Source: Sporosarcina sp. ZBG7A (GTDB taxonomy: Bacteria; Bacillota; Bacilli; Bacillales_A; Planococcaceae). Taken from it: a stretch of DNA of 64,000 nucleotides. The stretch lies in the NCBI RefSeq assembly GCF_000813425.1, contig NZ_JWIB01000007.1, positions 1-64,000 of the forward strand. Direction: 5' to 3'. A program made the translations under genes and the position numbers. Below the pieces are notes generated by a model that worked only from the letters and a program-made list of their open reading frames with translations, did not search any database and was not told the DNA's origin. Shown in pieces: positions 48,775 through 57,821 of the stretch. Every line of letters starts with the position of its first letter. Position 1 is the stretch's first letter.

Positions 48775-49818
48775 TCAAGAACTCTGTTTTACACTACGTA
48801 TCCAAGATTCAAGGGAACTCGACAGTGCCAAAGAATAATGTTGCACCCAGCTATCAATTTCTTTAGGGGAGATGAACGTCTTCAACTGATGATTCGATAG
48901 GACTTCTTCGAATAATTGCACGCGCTCTTCGTGCGGCCAAGATGCCCAATCACCAAATACAGGAATCAAACTTTTTCGGTCTGCACTTTTGGTATCAGAA
49001 TGTAGCCATGGTGTGACAGAAAGCCTTGAAGATGGTTTGCTTTCTTCCTCAATTTTAGCAGCCATATATCCGAATAATGTATCAATTGCATCTGCAATTA
49101 GCACAGGTCCATCTACTACGGTTGGTATTCCGATTGCAACAACTGGAATTCCCAACGATTCCTGAGACACTTCTTTACGACTATTGCCAACTCCAGAGCC
49201 TGGGTGAATCCCGGTATCGGTAAGTTGGATTGTCCTACACAACCTTGAACTATCACGTGCAGCAAGTGCATCAACGACTATGAGTAAATCCGGATTCACA
49301 ACGTCGACAACCGCTTTAATGAAGTCGGCTGTCTCTAACCCCGTTTGAATTGTAACTCCGGGTGAATACACATATACATCTGCTCCTTCATCTTTATAGT
49401 AATCCGGAACAACTGTATTGAGCCGCTCCATAGTGAGCGGACCGACTGCATCAGGTGTCACATCCTTGTTTCCAAGCCCGATAAACAAAATCTTACTATC
49501 TTCCTTGAGATTTAAAGGCTCAGTCAACTTTTTTAGTTGCTGGGTCATTGATTTTGCCAATTTCGTTAATCCTACGTTATCATCCGCATGTAACAGTGGG
49601 TCTGTTAACGTAATGTATGTTCCTTTTTTCTTCCCAATTCGTTTTTCACCTTCTTCATCCACAACAACGGTCGTTAGAATGGTTCTTCCCTTTTTTTCTT
49701 CGTTGAACAGTATACCAGCTGATTCATCAAGCTTTTCTTTTTCCTCGGAAGTTTGGTGTCTCACCATTTCTTCACTCTCAACGACTAGATCCGTCCTGTA
49801 AAAGTCGTAGTTTTCCAT
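48775..49818 (-). CDS. gpr: Germination protease GPR
   Basis: Aspartic-type protease of 347 residues that degrades small acid-soluble spore proteins at germination. The N-terminus keeps the autocleavage region (RTDLVVESEEM). GLGNKDVTPDAVGPLTM and VVDALAARDSSRL carry the two catalytic aspartates, and PGVTIQTGLET and HPGSGVGN are family blocks. ATG at 49818 has GAGGTGATGG seven bases upstream. A GCATA (49866-49862, minus strand) is a poor forespore-type -35 candidate. Confidence 0.94.
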   Translation of the reverse strand: MENYDFYRTDLVVESEEMVRHQTSEEKEKLDESAGILFNEEKKGRTILTTVVVDEEGEKRIGKKKGTYITLTDPLLHADDNVGLTKLAKSMTQQLKKLTEPLNLKEDSKILFIGLGNKDVTPDAVGPLTMERLNTVVPDYYKDEGADVYVYSPGVTIQTGLETADFIKAVVDVVNPDLLIVVDALAARDSSRLCRTIQLTDTGIHPGSGVGNSRKEVSQESLGIPVVAIGIPTVVDGPVLIADAIDTLFGYMAAKIEEESKPSSRLSVTPWLHSDTKSADRKSLIPVFGDWASWPHEERVQLFEEVLSNHQLKTFISPKEIDSWVQHYSLALSSSLESWIRSVKQSS

Positions 49819-49912
49819 GACCATCACCTCTATTACAAGTGTGTACGCGATGGTTACTTTTTATGCTTTGTCGTTTTTTTGACAGGAGATTCTCCCTGTC
49901 TGCGTTTTGTTG

Positions 49913-49941
49913 TTGCATAAATGGTGTGAATTTGATAAAAT
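49913..49941 (+). promoter_or_regulatory. rpsT promoter (sigma-A type)
   Basis: TTGCAT (49913-49918) and TAAAAT (49936-49941) are spaced 17 bases, giving a leader of about 67 bases before rpsT. Confidence 0.55.
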
Positions 49942-50014
49942 TATTTTTGTTATAAAGAGATATCCGAGAGATCGTGGAAACACTCTTCTTACCTGATTTC
50001 TGGAGGTGAATGAA

Positions 50015-50266
50015 ATGCCAAACATTAAAGGTGCAATCAAACGCGTTAAGCAAAGCAACGCGACTAATGAACAAAACTCACGCACAAAGTCTGCAATGCG
50101 TTCTGCTTTGCGTAAAGCTGATGTTGCAATTGACAACAAAGCTGACAATGCAGAGGAATTGAAGCGCGCTGCTATTAAATCATTGGACACTGCTGCCGGT
50201 AAAGGCCTTATCCATAAAAACACAGCTGCACGTCAAAAAGCACGTCTTACAAAAAAAGCTTTGTAA
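50015..50266 (+). CDS. rpsT: 30S ribosomal protein S20
   Basis: Helical, basic protein of 83 residues (MPNIKGAIKRV ... ARLTKKAL) that binds the 16S rRNA 5' domain. ATG at 50015 has GGAGGTG upstream. It is divergent from gpr and convergent with holA, a conserved arrangement. Confidence 0.97.
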   Translation: MPNIKGAIKRVKQSNATNEQNSRTKSAMRSALRKADVAIDNKADNAEELKRAAIKSLDTAAGKGLIHKNTAARQKARLTKKAL

Positions 50267-50271
50267 TTTTT

Positions 50272-50300
50272 AAAGCTGTCCGTCATTGACGGACAGCTTT
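50272..50300 (+). terminator. rpsT terminator
   Basis: A perfect 13-bp stem (AAAGCTGTCCGTC) with a three-base loop is followed by TTTTTTG. Confidence 0.9.
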
Positions 50301-50305
50301 TTTTG

Positions 50306-51316
50306 TTATAACTTTTCCATGAAAAAGAGTTCGAGGACTCTTTCACGGTTACCAGATGTGGATTTCAATTTCAAATCGATAGATGCCAGCTTATCCAACA
50401 CCCGCAACAACCTTTGTTCTGAAGGACTGTTTCGATTATTCATCACTAGTTTCACACGATATGGATGTACGTTAAGAGTGCTGGCTATTTGTTGTTGATG
50501 GTACCCTTTTCTTTTAAGCGTTCCTACATGTAGCATCAGCCGAACTTGCCCAGCGATTAACGAGGTCATCGCAATCGGTTCTTCTCCACTCCTCAACAAA
50601 TCATGGTATACCGCTAATGTTTGAGCACGATTTCCAGAAATATACGTGTCCGTTAACCTGAAAATCTCTGTTTCAGGGGACCTTGGTACCAAGCTATCGA
50701 TAACTTCTTTTGTTACCTTCCCTGATTCCTCTAAAAATGCTGCGATTTTTTCCAGCTCCTTAGAGAGCTGCATCATATTTTCCCCCGTTGTTTCAACCAG
50801 GTAGTCGGCTACTTCCCGGTCCATACTAATCCCAAACGAAGTCGCATTTTGTTGTACCCAAACCGTAAGGTCACTTCCAGTCAACTTATTCGCTTCAATG
50901 ATAACAGCTTTTGACGTCATCATTTTTGTGATTTTTTTCCGAGTGTCCAACTTCTCGTAAGGCGCGGTAAAAATAACTGTCGCTGTTGGAGAGGGATTTT
51001 CGAGCCACGCCTCAAGCTGGTCGATGGGGTGCTCGATCTTTTCTTTACCTCGCTCCTTAGCCTTTAAGAATGACGCATTTTTAGCGACAATCACTTTTCG
51101 ATCTTGTAAAAAAGGGAGGGTATCCGCCTCTTCAATTACTCGATCGACTGATGTTTCCTCCAGATCGAAGTACATGACATCTTGCTGCTCTATACCAGGT
51201 GTCCCAGTAATGATTTTAGACAATGTTTGCTGTAACAAATACAACTCTGTTCCTGTTAGTAAGTAAATTGGTTGTTCAGGGTTTTTTCCAATTTCTTTCC
51301 ACGCTGCTGATACCAT
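50306..51316 (-). CDS. holA: DNA polymerase III delta subunit
   Basis: Clamp-loader subunit of 336 residues that opens the sliding clamp. It has the degenerate AAA+ fold of the family (PIYLLTGTELYLLQQ; WVRAP-like ATVIFTAPYEKLDTRKKI) and C-terminal helices (RVKLVMNNRNSP). ATG at 51316 has GAGGTG upstream. It lies downstream of the comE genes, as yqeN in Bacillus subtilis. Confidence 0.95.
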   Translation of the reverse strand: MVSAAWKEIGKNPEQPIYLLTGTELYLLQQTLSKIITGTPGIEQQDVMYFDLEETSVDRVIEEADTLPFLQDRKVIVAKNASFLKAKERGKEKIEHPIDQLEAWLENPSPTATVIFTAPYEKLDTRKKITKMMTSKAVIIEANKLTGSDLTVWVQQNATSFGISMDREVADYLVETTGENMMQLSKELEKIAAFLEESGKVTKEVIDSLVPRSPETEIFRLTDTYISGNRAQTLAVYHDLLRSGEEPIAMTSLIAGQVRLMLHVGTLKRKGYHQQQIASTLNVHPYRVKLVMNNRNSPSEQRLLRVLDKLASIDLKLKSTSGNRERVLELFFMEKL

Positions 51317-51472
51317 ATTCAATCACCTCATTCACTACCTCTAAGTATACATGACAGATGATGTGTATGGAGAATTTGTGACAAATTGAAACGCAATTGC
51401 CATATCTCTGTTTTACTATGGATTTTTAAGTCCCATTGTTCTATACTTGAAGTTGAATCAGGAGGTGTAGCA

Positions 51473-51607
51473 ATGAACGAATTCGAAAAGGACGTCCAGT
51501 CCAAACGTAATGATCTTCTTGACTCAGGTGTTGGCTTCATTGTATCTTTCGTAGGTTTCTCTTTAATTTGGGTAATTGCTACGATTGTCGAAGTCGCTGC
51601 GCGCTGA
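51473..51607 (+). CDS. yqzM: YqzM family small membrane protein
   Basis: Protein of 44 residues with a charged N-terminus (MNEFEKDVQSKRNDLLDSG) and one membrane helix (about 20-40). Function is unknown. ATG follows AGGAGGTG. It sits between holA and comEC on the opposite strand, exactly as yqzM in Bacillus subtilis. Confidence 0.9.
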   Translation: MNEFEKDVQSKRNDLLDSGVGFIVSFVGFSLIWVIATIVEVAAR

Positions 51608-51629
51608 TCAGACAATAGTTAAACTAGGG

Positions 51630-51654
51630 AAAGACTCCAGAACTTGGAGTCTTT
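51630..51654 (+). terminator. yqzM terminator
   Basis: A perfect ten-bp stem (AAAGACTCCA) with a five-base loop is followed by TTTTTTT. It lies before the comEC stop at 51661. Confidence 0.88.
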
Positions 51655-51660
51655 CTTTTT

Positions 51661-53937
51661 TTATCTCGTAATAGAGGGTTTCAATATTTCTCCGTCAATC
51701 TGCAAGGTGACCGTTCCATGTTCTGCTGTTGAAAACACCTTCACTTTTTGTGCTAAGAGACGTTCAATAACTTCGTCATGAGGATGCCCATACCGATTAT
51801 TACGGCCAACCGAAACCACTGCGATATCCGGCTGTAGGAAGTCCAAGAGCGCTTGCGTTGTCGATGTTTTGCTTCCATGGTGGCCAACTTTCAAAATGAG
51901 AGGGGAAAGTTCTGTTTGTCCGTATTTCTTAATGATTTTCCGTTCTCCCTCCATTTCCAAATCACCCGTGAACAATAAGTACCCGTATTCATTTTTCATC
52001 AGCAATACAAGTGAACTGTCATTATGTGAGTACTTTTCATCGAATGGAGATAAGTACGTAAATTCTGTTCGACCAGTCTTCCACCCTTCCCCCGCTTGCA
52101 TGCTTATGATACGAGCATTTCGACGCTTTGCTTCTGTTAAAACCGGGATCATATTCTCTTCTGTCAAACTTCCAACAGGAGCATGCACTTCCTTAACCTT
52201 TAGTTCTTGTAGTACTTCATCTGCACCTTCCATATGATCGTCATGCGCGTGGGAAATGACCAACTTGTCAATCGCACTAATCCCTCTCCCTTTTAAATAC
52301 GGAACGACAATTTGCCTACCTACATCAAACTGATTATCTGGGGTTTTCCATGTCGGTGGACCAATGGAAACCGTTCCACCTGTATCAATGACGTATACAC
52401 CTTTTCTATAACCAAGTTCAATGACTATGCTATCCCCTTGACCAACATCCAAAAAAGAAACATACGTAGTCGGATCTATATACGGTTTGACTTGGAAGAG
52501 TAGCGCTGGAATGAGGACAATTACAAGTCCTAGTATTCTTCTGTTCCATCGTTCGATCACTATAAAGGCACATGCAATACTAACAACCATTATTACTAGC
52601 CATACAGCTCCCGGCTTACCTGCAGTCCACACTTGCCAAGGTAAACCCGCCAACCAACTGGTAACGGTTGAGATGGAATTACGAAAAGGTTCGTATATGA
52701 AAAACAGTGGTGCAACAGCTGTTTTGGAAAATAATGAAACGATGAGTAGAACAATGTTACTCGGAAGAATTACTATTGAGTATAAAGGAACGTAGAGTAA
52801 ATTCACGAGAAAGGATGAAAGTGATAACTCATAGAAATGAAACAATAAAATCGGTGCTAGCGCGACTTGTGTTATCGCGGTCACACTAGCAGAGATCATA
52901 AGAACCGATTGTTGTTTCTGGAGATACTGAGCGGAATACAGCAACGAGAAGGCAGCCATATAAGATAGCTGAAATCCTGGTTGAAACAAAACGTATGGCT
53001 TTAAGAATATGAAACCTAATGCACTCAACGCTAACGCATCGTCCATTTTCAATTTCAACTTTCCGGATGCTGATAATAGCAACAGCATCGTAACAGTTAC
53101 TGCACGCCATACAGAGGGTGCACCACCTGCCAATAGTGCATAGCAAGGCAACAGGAACAGTAGTAGTGTATCAGTCGTCTCGATCCTCAGGCGCATCCGT
53201 TTAGCGACTAAGCGGAGCATGACCGTTAACAAACCAACATGCAGTCCTGAGATTGCGAACAAATGGGTGATACCCAGGGTTCTATATTCGGAGGATAGTT
53301 CCGTATCCATGCCACTCCTATCACCAATCAATAATGCTTCGGCTTCGGTTTGCAAGGAAACGGGAAACGTATTTTTTATATGAGTTTTTACTGCATTACG
53401 CCTCTCTGTTAACCGAGTCGATGGTCGATTTACCTTTCCATGTACAGTCATTTGCGTTGCACGAAATAGATAGATGGCACCATTCATACGTAGATAAGAA
53501 GCCATGTCAAATGAAAACTCATGGGCTGGTGGTTCTGGTAGTTCAAGCGTACCTTGCACAGAAATTGCTCTACCTGCTAAAGGGGTTTCCAGTAAGCTAT
53601 TTTTTTCTTCTTCACTTCCAATGGTGTACGAGACATAATAAGGAACGCCCTCTGAATCTTTCGCGAATCCTTTTACTTTACCCCCATCAATTTTGACGGT
53701 TTCACTCCATTGCATAGAGCGTATTATTGTCTCCTTAGTCTGTATAGGAGTGTGTGTAGATAGATAATCTATGAAGTAACAATAGGAAAGTGAACTAACT
53801 GCTAACAGAATAATTAAATTGGGGATGTCTTTTTTACTTGTCAGTATGAGGGGAAGTAGAAGAAGGTTAAGCCATAACAATTCAGTAATACCGTATGCAG
53901 CCATGGCTGATACGGCTACTGAGATTGTCCAGTACAT
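51661..53937 (-). CDS. comEC: Competence DNA channel protein ComEC
   Basis: Membrane protein of 758 residues that takes single-stranded DNA into the cell during transformation. An N-terminal DUF4131/OB part and the competence domain with about ten helices (ITHLFAISGLHVGLL) are followed by a C-terminal metallo-beta-lactamase domain (about 490-740) with DVGQGDS, SHAHDDHMEGAD and HHGSKTS. The full reading frame is intact. The ATG at 53937 has no good ribosome binding site; coupling to comEB, 17 bases upstream, may be needed. Confidence 0.93.
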   Translation of the reverse strand: MYWTISVAVSAMAAYGITELLWLNLLLLPLILTSKKDIPNLIILLAVSSLSYCYFIDYLSTHTPIQTKETIIRSMQWSETVKIDGGKVKGFAKDSEGVPYYVSYTIGSEEEKNSLLETPLAGRAISVQGTLELPEPPAHEFSFDMASYLRMNGAIYLFRATQMTVHGKVNRPSTRLTERRNAVKTHIKNTFPVSLQTEAEALLIGDRSGMDTELSSEYRTLGITHLFAISGLHVGLLTVMLRLVAKRMRLRIETTDTLLLFLLPCYALLAGGAPSVWRAVTVTMLLLLSASGKLKLKMDDALALSALGFIFLKPYVLFQPGFQLSYMAAFSLLYSAQYLQKQQSVLMISASVTAITQVALAPILLFHFYELSLSSFLVNLLYVPLYSIVILPSNIVLLIVSLFSKTAVAPLFFIYEPFRNSISTVTSWLAGLPWQVWTAGKPGAVWLVIMVVSIACAFIVIERWNRRILGLVIVLIPALLFQVKPYIDPTTYVSFLDVGQGDSIVIELGYRKGVYVIDTGGTVSIGPPTWKTPDNQFDVGRQIVVPYLKGRGISAIDKLVISHAHDDHMEGADEVLQELKVKEVHAPVGSLTEENMIPVLTEAKRRNARIISMQAGEGWKTGRTEFTYLSPFDEKYSHNDSSLVLLMKNEYGYLLFTGDLEMEGERKIIKKYGQTELSPLILKVGHHGSKTSTTQALLDFLQPDIAVVSVGRNNRYGHPHDEVIERLLAQKVKVFSTAEHGTVTLQIDGEILKPSITR

Positions 53938-53951
53938 TAAGCGGGTTCTAG

Positions 53952-53972
53952 GAACTATTTTCCAAATAGTTC
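53952..53972 (-). promoter_or_regulatory. Hairpin at the comEB-comEC junction
   Basis: A nine-bp perfect stem (GAACTATTT) with a three-base loop holds the comEB stop. An overlapping GTTC-TAG-GAAC palindrome (53945-53955) allows a second, exclusive hairpin. No T run follows. Confidence 0.4.
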
Positions 53973-54518
53973 TTGTGCACGTTCCGAAAAGCTTTTCAGG
54001 TCGTTTTCAGGAACATTGGCGTTTTGCATCGTGTGCAACATATCGTTAAACAATTTCTCTTTAGATGCTTTCTCAAAATCCAAGGCATGTCCATCAAATG
54101 GAATATGTTCTACATCAATCCCTGCATGTTTAAACAATTCAATTGCATAATCATTATTGCGATAATCTTGGCCGTAGTAGACTTTAGAAATACCAGCTTG
54201 AATAATAGCCTTTGAACATTGCAAACAAGGGAAGTGTGTCACATACAACGCAGAACCCGCAGCCGGAATTCCATACTTGCCACATTGCAACAAGGCGTTC
54301 ATTTCCGCGTGAATCGTACGAATGCAATGATTGTCAACGACGTAGCACCCTTTGTCAATGCAATGATCTCCACCAGAAACTGATCCGTTATAACCACCAG
54401 CGATGATTCGATTATCTCGGACAATGACCGCTCCTACAGCTAGCCGAGTACACGTACTTCGAACAGCAAGCAAGCTACATTGCGCCATAAAAAATTGTTC
54501 CCATGTAATTCTTTCCAT
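53955..54518 (-). CDS. comEB: ComEB, dCMP deaminase family
   Basis: Zinc deaminase of 187 residues. HAE in TIHAEMNALL and PCLQC hold the zinc and the catalytic Glu; two further cysteines are in GDHCIDKGCYVV. By family it converts dCMP to dUMP. It is not required for DNA uptake in Bacillus subtilis but is always between comEA and comEC. Its last codons lie in a hairpin. Confidence 0.93.
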   Translation of the reverse strand: MERITWEQFFMAQCSLLAVRSTCTRLAVGAVIVRDNRIIAGGYNGSVSGGDHCIDKGCYVVDNHCIRTIHAEMNALLQCGKYGIPAAGSALYVTHFPCLQCSKAIIQAGISKVYYGQDYRNNDYAIELFKHAGIDVEHIPFDGHALDFEKASKEKLFNDMLHTMQNANVPENDLKSFSERAQELFGK

Positions 54519-54558
54519 ATGGTTGCCTCCAAACTTTTACCAAATTCCACACTATATA

Positions 54559-55230
54559 TTATTTTACAGTTATTGAATCAGACAGCGCGTCAAAGGTCTT
54601 TTGCCCAATACCAGAAATGTTTTTTAAATCTTCGATTGTTTGAAAAACACCTTGTTCAGTTCGGTATTTCACAATTGCAGTTGCTTTGGCAGGACCGATT
54701 CCTGTCAGTGTCATCAATTCGGTTTCATCTGCAGTATTAATATTAACCGATGCAGAACCCGACTCGTCTATTTCGTCCGAAACGCTAGTCGGATTTTCAA
54801 AAACCGGAAGTTCTTCACCTGTAAGAGGAACGTAAATTACCGCTTCATCCGTTAAGCGCTGCGCATGATTTAAAAGTCGACTGTCCGCGTCAGAGGTGTA
54901 TCCACCTGCAGCTGTAATGGCATCTATTAGCCGCTGTCCTTCTTGTAACGTGTAAACGTTAGGGTGAACAACCGCACCCTTCACATCCACGATAATTAGT
55001 TCAGGTGGCTGAGGTGTAGAATCAGCAACCAATTCAATCTTCTCATTTCCAGGAGTTACTTCATGTGGAGTTTCCGAAGTTACTTCTAGTGAATCGTACA
55101 AACTTTCATCAGGAAGATGCTTGTCATCTCCTTGTCCTCGGGGAAAGAACAAAAAAACTGAGATGACTGCCGCTATTGCAAGAGGAGTGGTGACTTTCCG
55201 CCATTTCCCAAAGATTAGTTCAGAAAACAG
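54559..55230 (-). CDS. comEA: DNA receptor ComEA, apparently started by CTG
   Basis: Membrane-bound DNA receptor of 223 residues for transformation. A membrane helix (about 14-30, PLAIAAVISVFLFF), an acidic linker, a SLBB-type domain (VDVKGAVVHPNVYTL) and C-terminal helix-hairpin-helix motifs (LTGIGPAKATAIV, ISGIGQKTFDAL) that grip DNA are present. No ATG, GTG or TTG lies before the membrane helix; the first TTG (55152) would delete it. The frame opens after a TGA at 55239, and a CTG at 55230 has AAGGA nine bases upstream. I take that as the start. Confidence 0.8.
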   Translation of the reverse strand: MFSELIFGKWRKVTTPLAIAAVISVFLFFPRGQGDDKHLPDESLYDSLEVTSETPHEVTPGNEKIELVADSTPQPPELIIVDVKGAVVHPNVYTLQEGQRLIDAITAAGGYTSDADSRLLNHAQRLTDEAVIYVPLTGEELPVFENPTSVSDEIDESGSASVNINTADETELMTLTGIGPAKATAIVKYRTEQGVFQTIEDLKNISGIGQKTFDALSDSITVK

Positions 55231-55308
55231 ATTCGGTCATCCTTTCTAAAAGTTGTTAGCTTATGGAGACCTCTTTACTATAACGTATCCGTTCATGAAG
55301 CGGTACTG

Positions 55309-56043
55309 TTATTTACGGACTTGAAAAAATATTCTCTCACTTTCTAATTCAGGTGCTTCATCTGACCAATCCGCGAAAATCCGTTCTACAGAGAAACCTG
55401 TTTCCTCAAGTAATTCAACGTATTTCATAATTGGAAAAGTCCGCTGATAATGGACTTCGTCAAAACGAGTATATCGACCATCTTCTTCACGCACAAAAAA
55501 TGCAAGTTCAGATTGGACAGAATGAGGTTCTTCCCCTTCTTCAGTCTCCCATATGTACGAAATATTATTGCTAACATACGTAAAAGGGCTCTCCATGAAT
55601 AGCTCATCAGTTTTAAACGTTGAATGCACATCAAACAGCAATAATCCACCTGGAAGAAGCGCATCGTGGATGCCTTTAAACGTTTGTTTCACTTCAAGTT
55701 CGTCTTCTAAATAATTCAATGAATCAATCGGAATTACCGCCGCATCATATTGACCCGGTACATTCAAATGCTGCATTGCTTGTTGTGAAAATTCCATAGA
55801 TGGAAAACGCTCATTCGCGCGAGATTCAGCAACAGCAAGCATTTCTTCCGATAGATCAATTCCCGTGACGTCCGCTCCTTTTTCAGCAAGTAGAACGGAA
55901 AGAATCCCGGTGCCGCAAGCGACATCCAGGATCTTTTTACCTGATAACCCATGTAGCGCAGTATTGACTAAGTCCACGTATGCTGGATATGGAATATCTA
56001 ACATCAGCTCATCATATACAGACGCAAATTGAGCATACATCAT
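55309..56043 (-). CDS. yqeM: SAM-dependent methyltransferase (YqeM)
   Basis: Class I methyltransferase of 244 residues, with ILDVACGTGILSVLLAEKG binding SAM and PIDSLNYL typical of the DUF4942-free YqeM group. Substrate is unknown. Its ATG overlaps the rsfS stop by four bases. It is the last gene of the yqeG-yqeM operon. The comER gene that lies near comEA in Bacillus subtilis is absent. Confidence 0.88.
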   Translation of the reverse strand: MMYAQFASVYDELMLDIPYPAYVDLVNTALHGLSGKKILDVACGTGILSVLLAEKGADVTGIDLSEEMLAVAESRANERFPSMEFSQQAMQHLNVPGQYDAAVIPIDSLNYLEDELEVKQTFKGIHDALLPGGLLLFDVHSTFKTDELFMESPFTYVSNNISYIWETEEGEEPHSVQSELAFFVREEDGRYTRFDEVHYQRTFPIMKYVELLEETGFSVERIFADWSDEAPELESERIFFQVRK

Positions 56044-56390
56044 TGAACGGAGTCTTCTCCAATTTCAATCATTGGTGCATCGCCCCAGAGTCTTTCCAAG
56101 TTATAGAAACCACGCTCATCCTTATGGAAAATATGAGCGACAACGTCTCCTAGGTCAACTAGAACCCATCGACCTGAATCCATACCTTCGATACGTTTCA
56201 CCTCATAGTTTTCTTCAGAAGCTTTGTCAGCAATTTCGCGAGCAATCGCTTGAACTTGACGTTCGGAATTTGCATGACAGATTACAAACTGATCTGCTAT
56301 CAAAGATACGCCTTCCATATTGAGGACGACAATGTCTTCTGCACGTTTATCGTCTGCTGCTTTAAATGTTACTTCTAATAATGTTGGCAT
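56040..56390 (-). CDS. rsfS: Ribosomal silencing factor RsfS
   Basis: Protein of 116 residues of the Iojap family that binds L14 on the large subunit and blocks subunit joining in starvation. The motifs KRIEGMDSGRWVLVDLGDVVAHIF and YNLERLWGDAP are diagnostic. It is normal in length and coupled to yqeM downstream. Confidence 0.95.
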   Translation of the reverse strand: MPTLLEVTFKAADDKRAEDIVVLNMEGVSLIADQFVICHANSERQVQAIAREIADKASEENYEVKRIEGMDSGRWVLVDLGDVVAHIFHKDERGFYNLERLWGDAPMIEIGEDSVQ

Positions 56391-56405
56391 TGTTTCACTT
56401 CCCTT

Positions 56406-56960
56406 TCACTTCACAAAATAATTGTAGCACTCAATGGAGTCCGGGTATACTGGTACCTGTTTTCCAATTAAGTGTGTAACGCTGTGGATAATGCATGTAC
56501 GCATCGCCTGTTGTAACGGACCTTCTGCACTTAGCCGTAATTCCTCTACACTAGGATAGTTTCTTCCAGGCTCGATCATGTCTGCAATATATATAATCAT
56601 TTCTAATTTTGACATCGCAGCTCTGCCGGTCGTATGAAAACGAATCGCATTTAGTATGTCTTCATCGTGAACTTTGAATTCCTTATAGGCAATGATAGCA
56701 CCTGCTGGAGCATGCCAAAGTTCTTTATGAAATTCAAATAGCAATGGGTCTACGTCCTGTGCGAGTAAAAGCTCTCGCATTTCTTCTGCATCCATAAACT
56801 TTGCAATATCATGAAACAGTGCAGCTGTTTCTGCCGCCTCGATTGACTCGCCATGCATTTGGGCGAGGGATTTAGCTGTTTCCGTGACACGCAGCACGTG
56901 CTGAAAACGCTGATGGGGCATCCTTTGCTGCAATTCTTGAATGAGGTTACCAGGCTCCAT
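56406..56960 (-). CDS. yqeK: HD-domain Ap4A hydrolase YqeK
   Basis: Protein of 184 residues with HD ligands HVLRVTETA, LFHDIAKF, LWHAPAGAII and YIADMIEPGR. Family members hydrolyse diadenosine tetraphosphate to ADP. ATG at 56960 has AGGAGGG upstream and lies in the end of nadD, which it overlaps by 14 bases. Confidence 0.92.
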   Translation of the reverse strand: MEPGNLIQELQQRMPHQRFQHVLRVTETAKSLAQMHGESIEAAETAALFHDIAKFMDAEEMRELLLAQDVDPLLFEFHKELWHAPAGAIIAYKEFKVHDEDILNAIRFHTTGRAAMSKLEMIIYIADMIEPGRNYPSVEELRLSAEGPLQQAMRTCIIHSVTHLIGKQVPVYPDSIECYNYFVK

Positions 56961-57519
56961 ATAAGCCCTCCTGACGAATGTAGCGATCCACAGATTTTGG
57001 TATGAGATACGCAGTTGTTTTATGCTGTGCATACTTAGCCCTAAGAAGAGTCGAGGACAGATCGATCATAGGTGTATCAATAAATTGAATCGGATAATCG
57101 GTAAGACTCATAGAACCCGGTCTCCTGACACCAACAAAGTGAACCATCTTGACCAAGTCGTCAATCTTGTACCACGTATGCAAAGAATCGACCATATCTC
57201 CACCGATAATAAAATAAAACACCGTCTCAGGTTCTTTTGCGAGCAATCTCTGCATCGTATTGAACGTATAAGAAACGCCACCAAAATGCACTTCCTCATC
57301 GCAAGTGTGGAGATAGTCATTTCCAGTCACCGCTAACTCCGTCATTTCAAGACGTTGAATCGGTGTCGCAGTATCGGAAAGCTGCTTATGTGGAGGGATT
57401 GCTGTCGGCATCAGTCTCACCTCATCTAACTCGAGGGCTTCACAAACTTCATTGGCCATTATGAGATGTCCGATATGAGGTGGGTTAAAAGTACCACCAA
57501 GAATACCGATTTTCCGCAT
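56947..57519 (-). CDS. nadD: Nicotinate-mononucleotide adenylyltransferase
   Basis: Enzyme of 190 residues that makes deamido-NAD from nicotinate mononucleotide and ATP. The nucleotidyltransferase motif GGTFNPPHIGHL and the C-terminal ISSTLLR-type motif (here DLSSTLLRAKY) are present. ATG has AAGGAG upstream. It precedes yqeK in the operon. Confidence 0.96.
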   Translation of the reverse strand: MRKIGILGGTFNPPHIGHLIMANEVCEALELDEVRLMPTAIPPHKQLSDTATPIQRLEMTELAVTGNDYLHTCDEEVHFGGVSYTFNTMQRLLAKEPETVFYFIIGGDMVDSLHTWYKIDDLVKMVHFVGVRRPGSMSLTDYPIQFIDTPMIDLSSTLLRAKYAQHKTTAYLIPKSVDRYIRQEGLYGAW

Positions 57520-57530
57520 TCCGTCACTCC

Positions 57531-57821
57531 TTATGGTAAAACGATCTTTTTCTTTTCTGTCGATTCCTTGTAAAGGACAATCGTTTTGCCGATAATTTGT
57601 ACAACTTCCAAACCAGCTTGTTCAGAAAGTAAGTCAGCAATTTCCTCTTTGTCTTGTTCACAGTTTTGTAGAACAGACACTTTGATAAGTTCTCTCGCTT
57701 CAAGCGCTTCTTCAATCTGTTTAATAATCGCGTCCGTTAACCCGCTTTTACCGATTTGGAAAATAGGTTGTAAGTGATGTGCTTCACTACGTAAGAAACT
57801 CTTTTGTTTACTTGTTAGCAT
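57531..57821 (-). CDS. yhbY: CRM-domain RNA-binding protein YhbY (YqeI)
   Basis: Protein of 96 residues with a single CRM domain: LTSKQKSFLRSEAHHL, IGKSGLT and VQIIGKTIVLYK (the GxxG-type loop is here QIGKSG). It associates with pre-50S particles in other bacteria. It overlaps the aroE end by 14 bases. Confidence 0.94.
   Translation of the reverse strand: MLTSKQKSFLRSEAHHLQPIFQIGKSGLTDAIIKQIEEALEARELIKVSVLQNCEQDKEEIADLLSEQAGLEVVQIIGKTIVLYKESTEKKKIVLP

Noticed and set aside
49879..49900. TTGACA followed by an inverted repeat (GACAGG/CCTGTC) between gpr and rpsT
   Set aside because: No -10 lies 16-18 bases after TTGACA, and the stem is short with imperfect inner pairing; no role can be supported.
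55212..55240. ATG at 55238 as the start of comEA
   Set aside because: It is in another frame and hits TGA after six codons; it would need a frameshift. It is kept only as a possible sequencing-error explanation.
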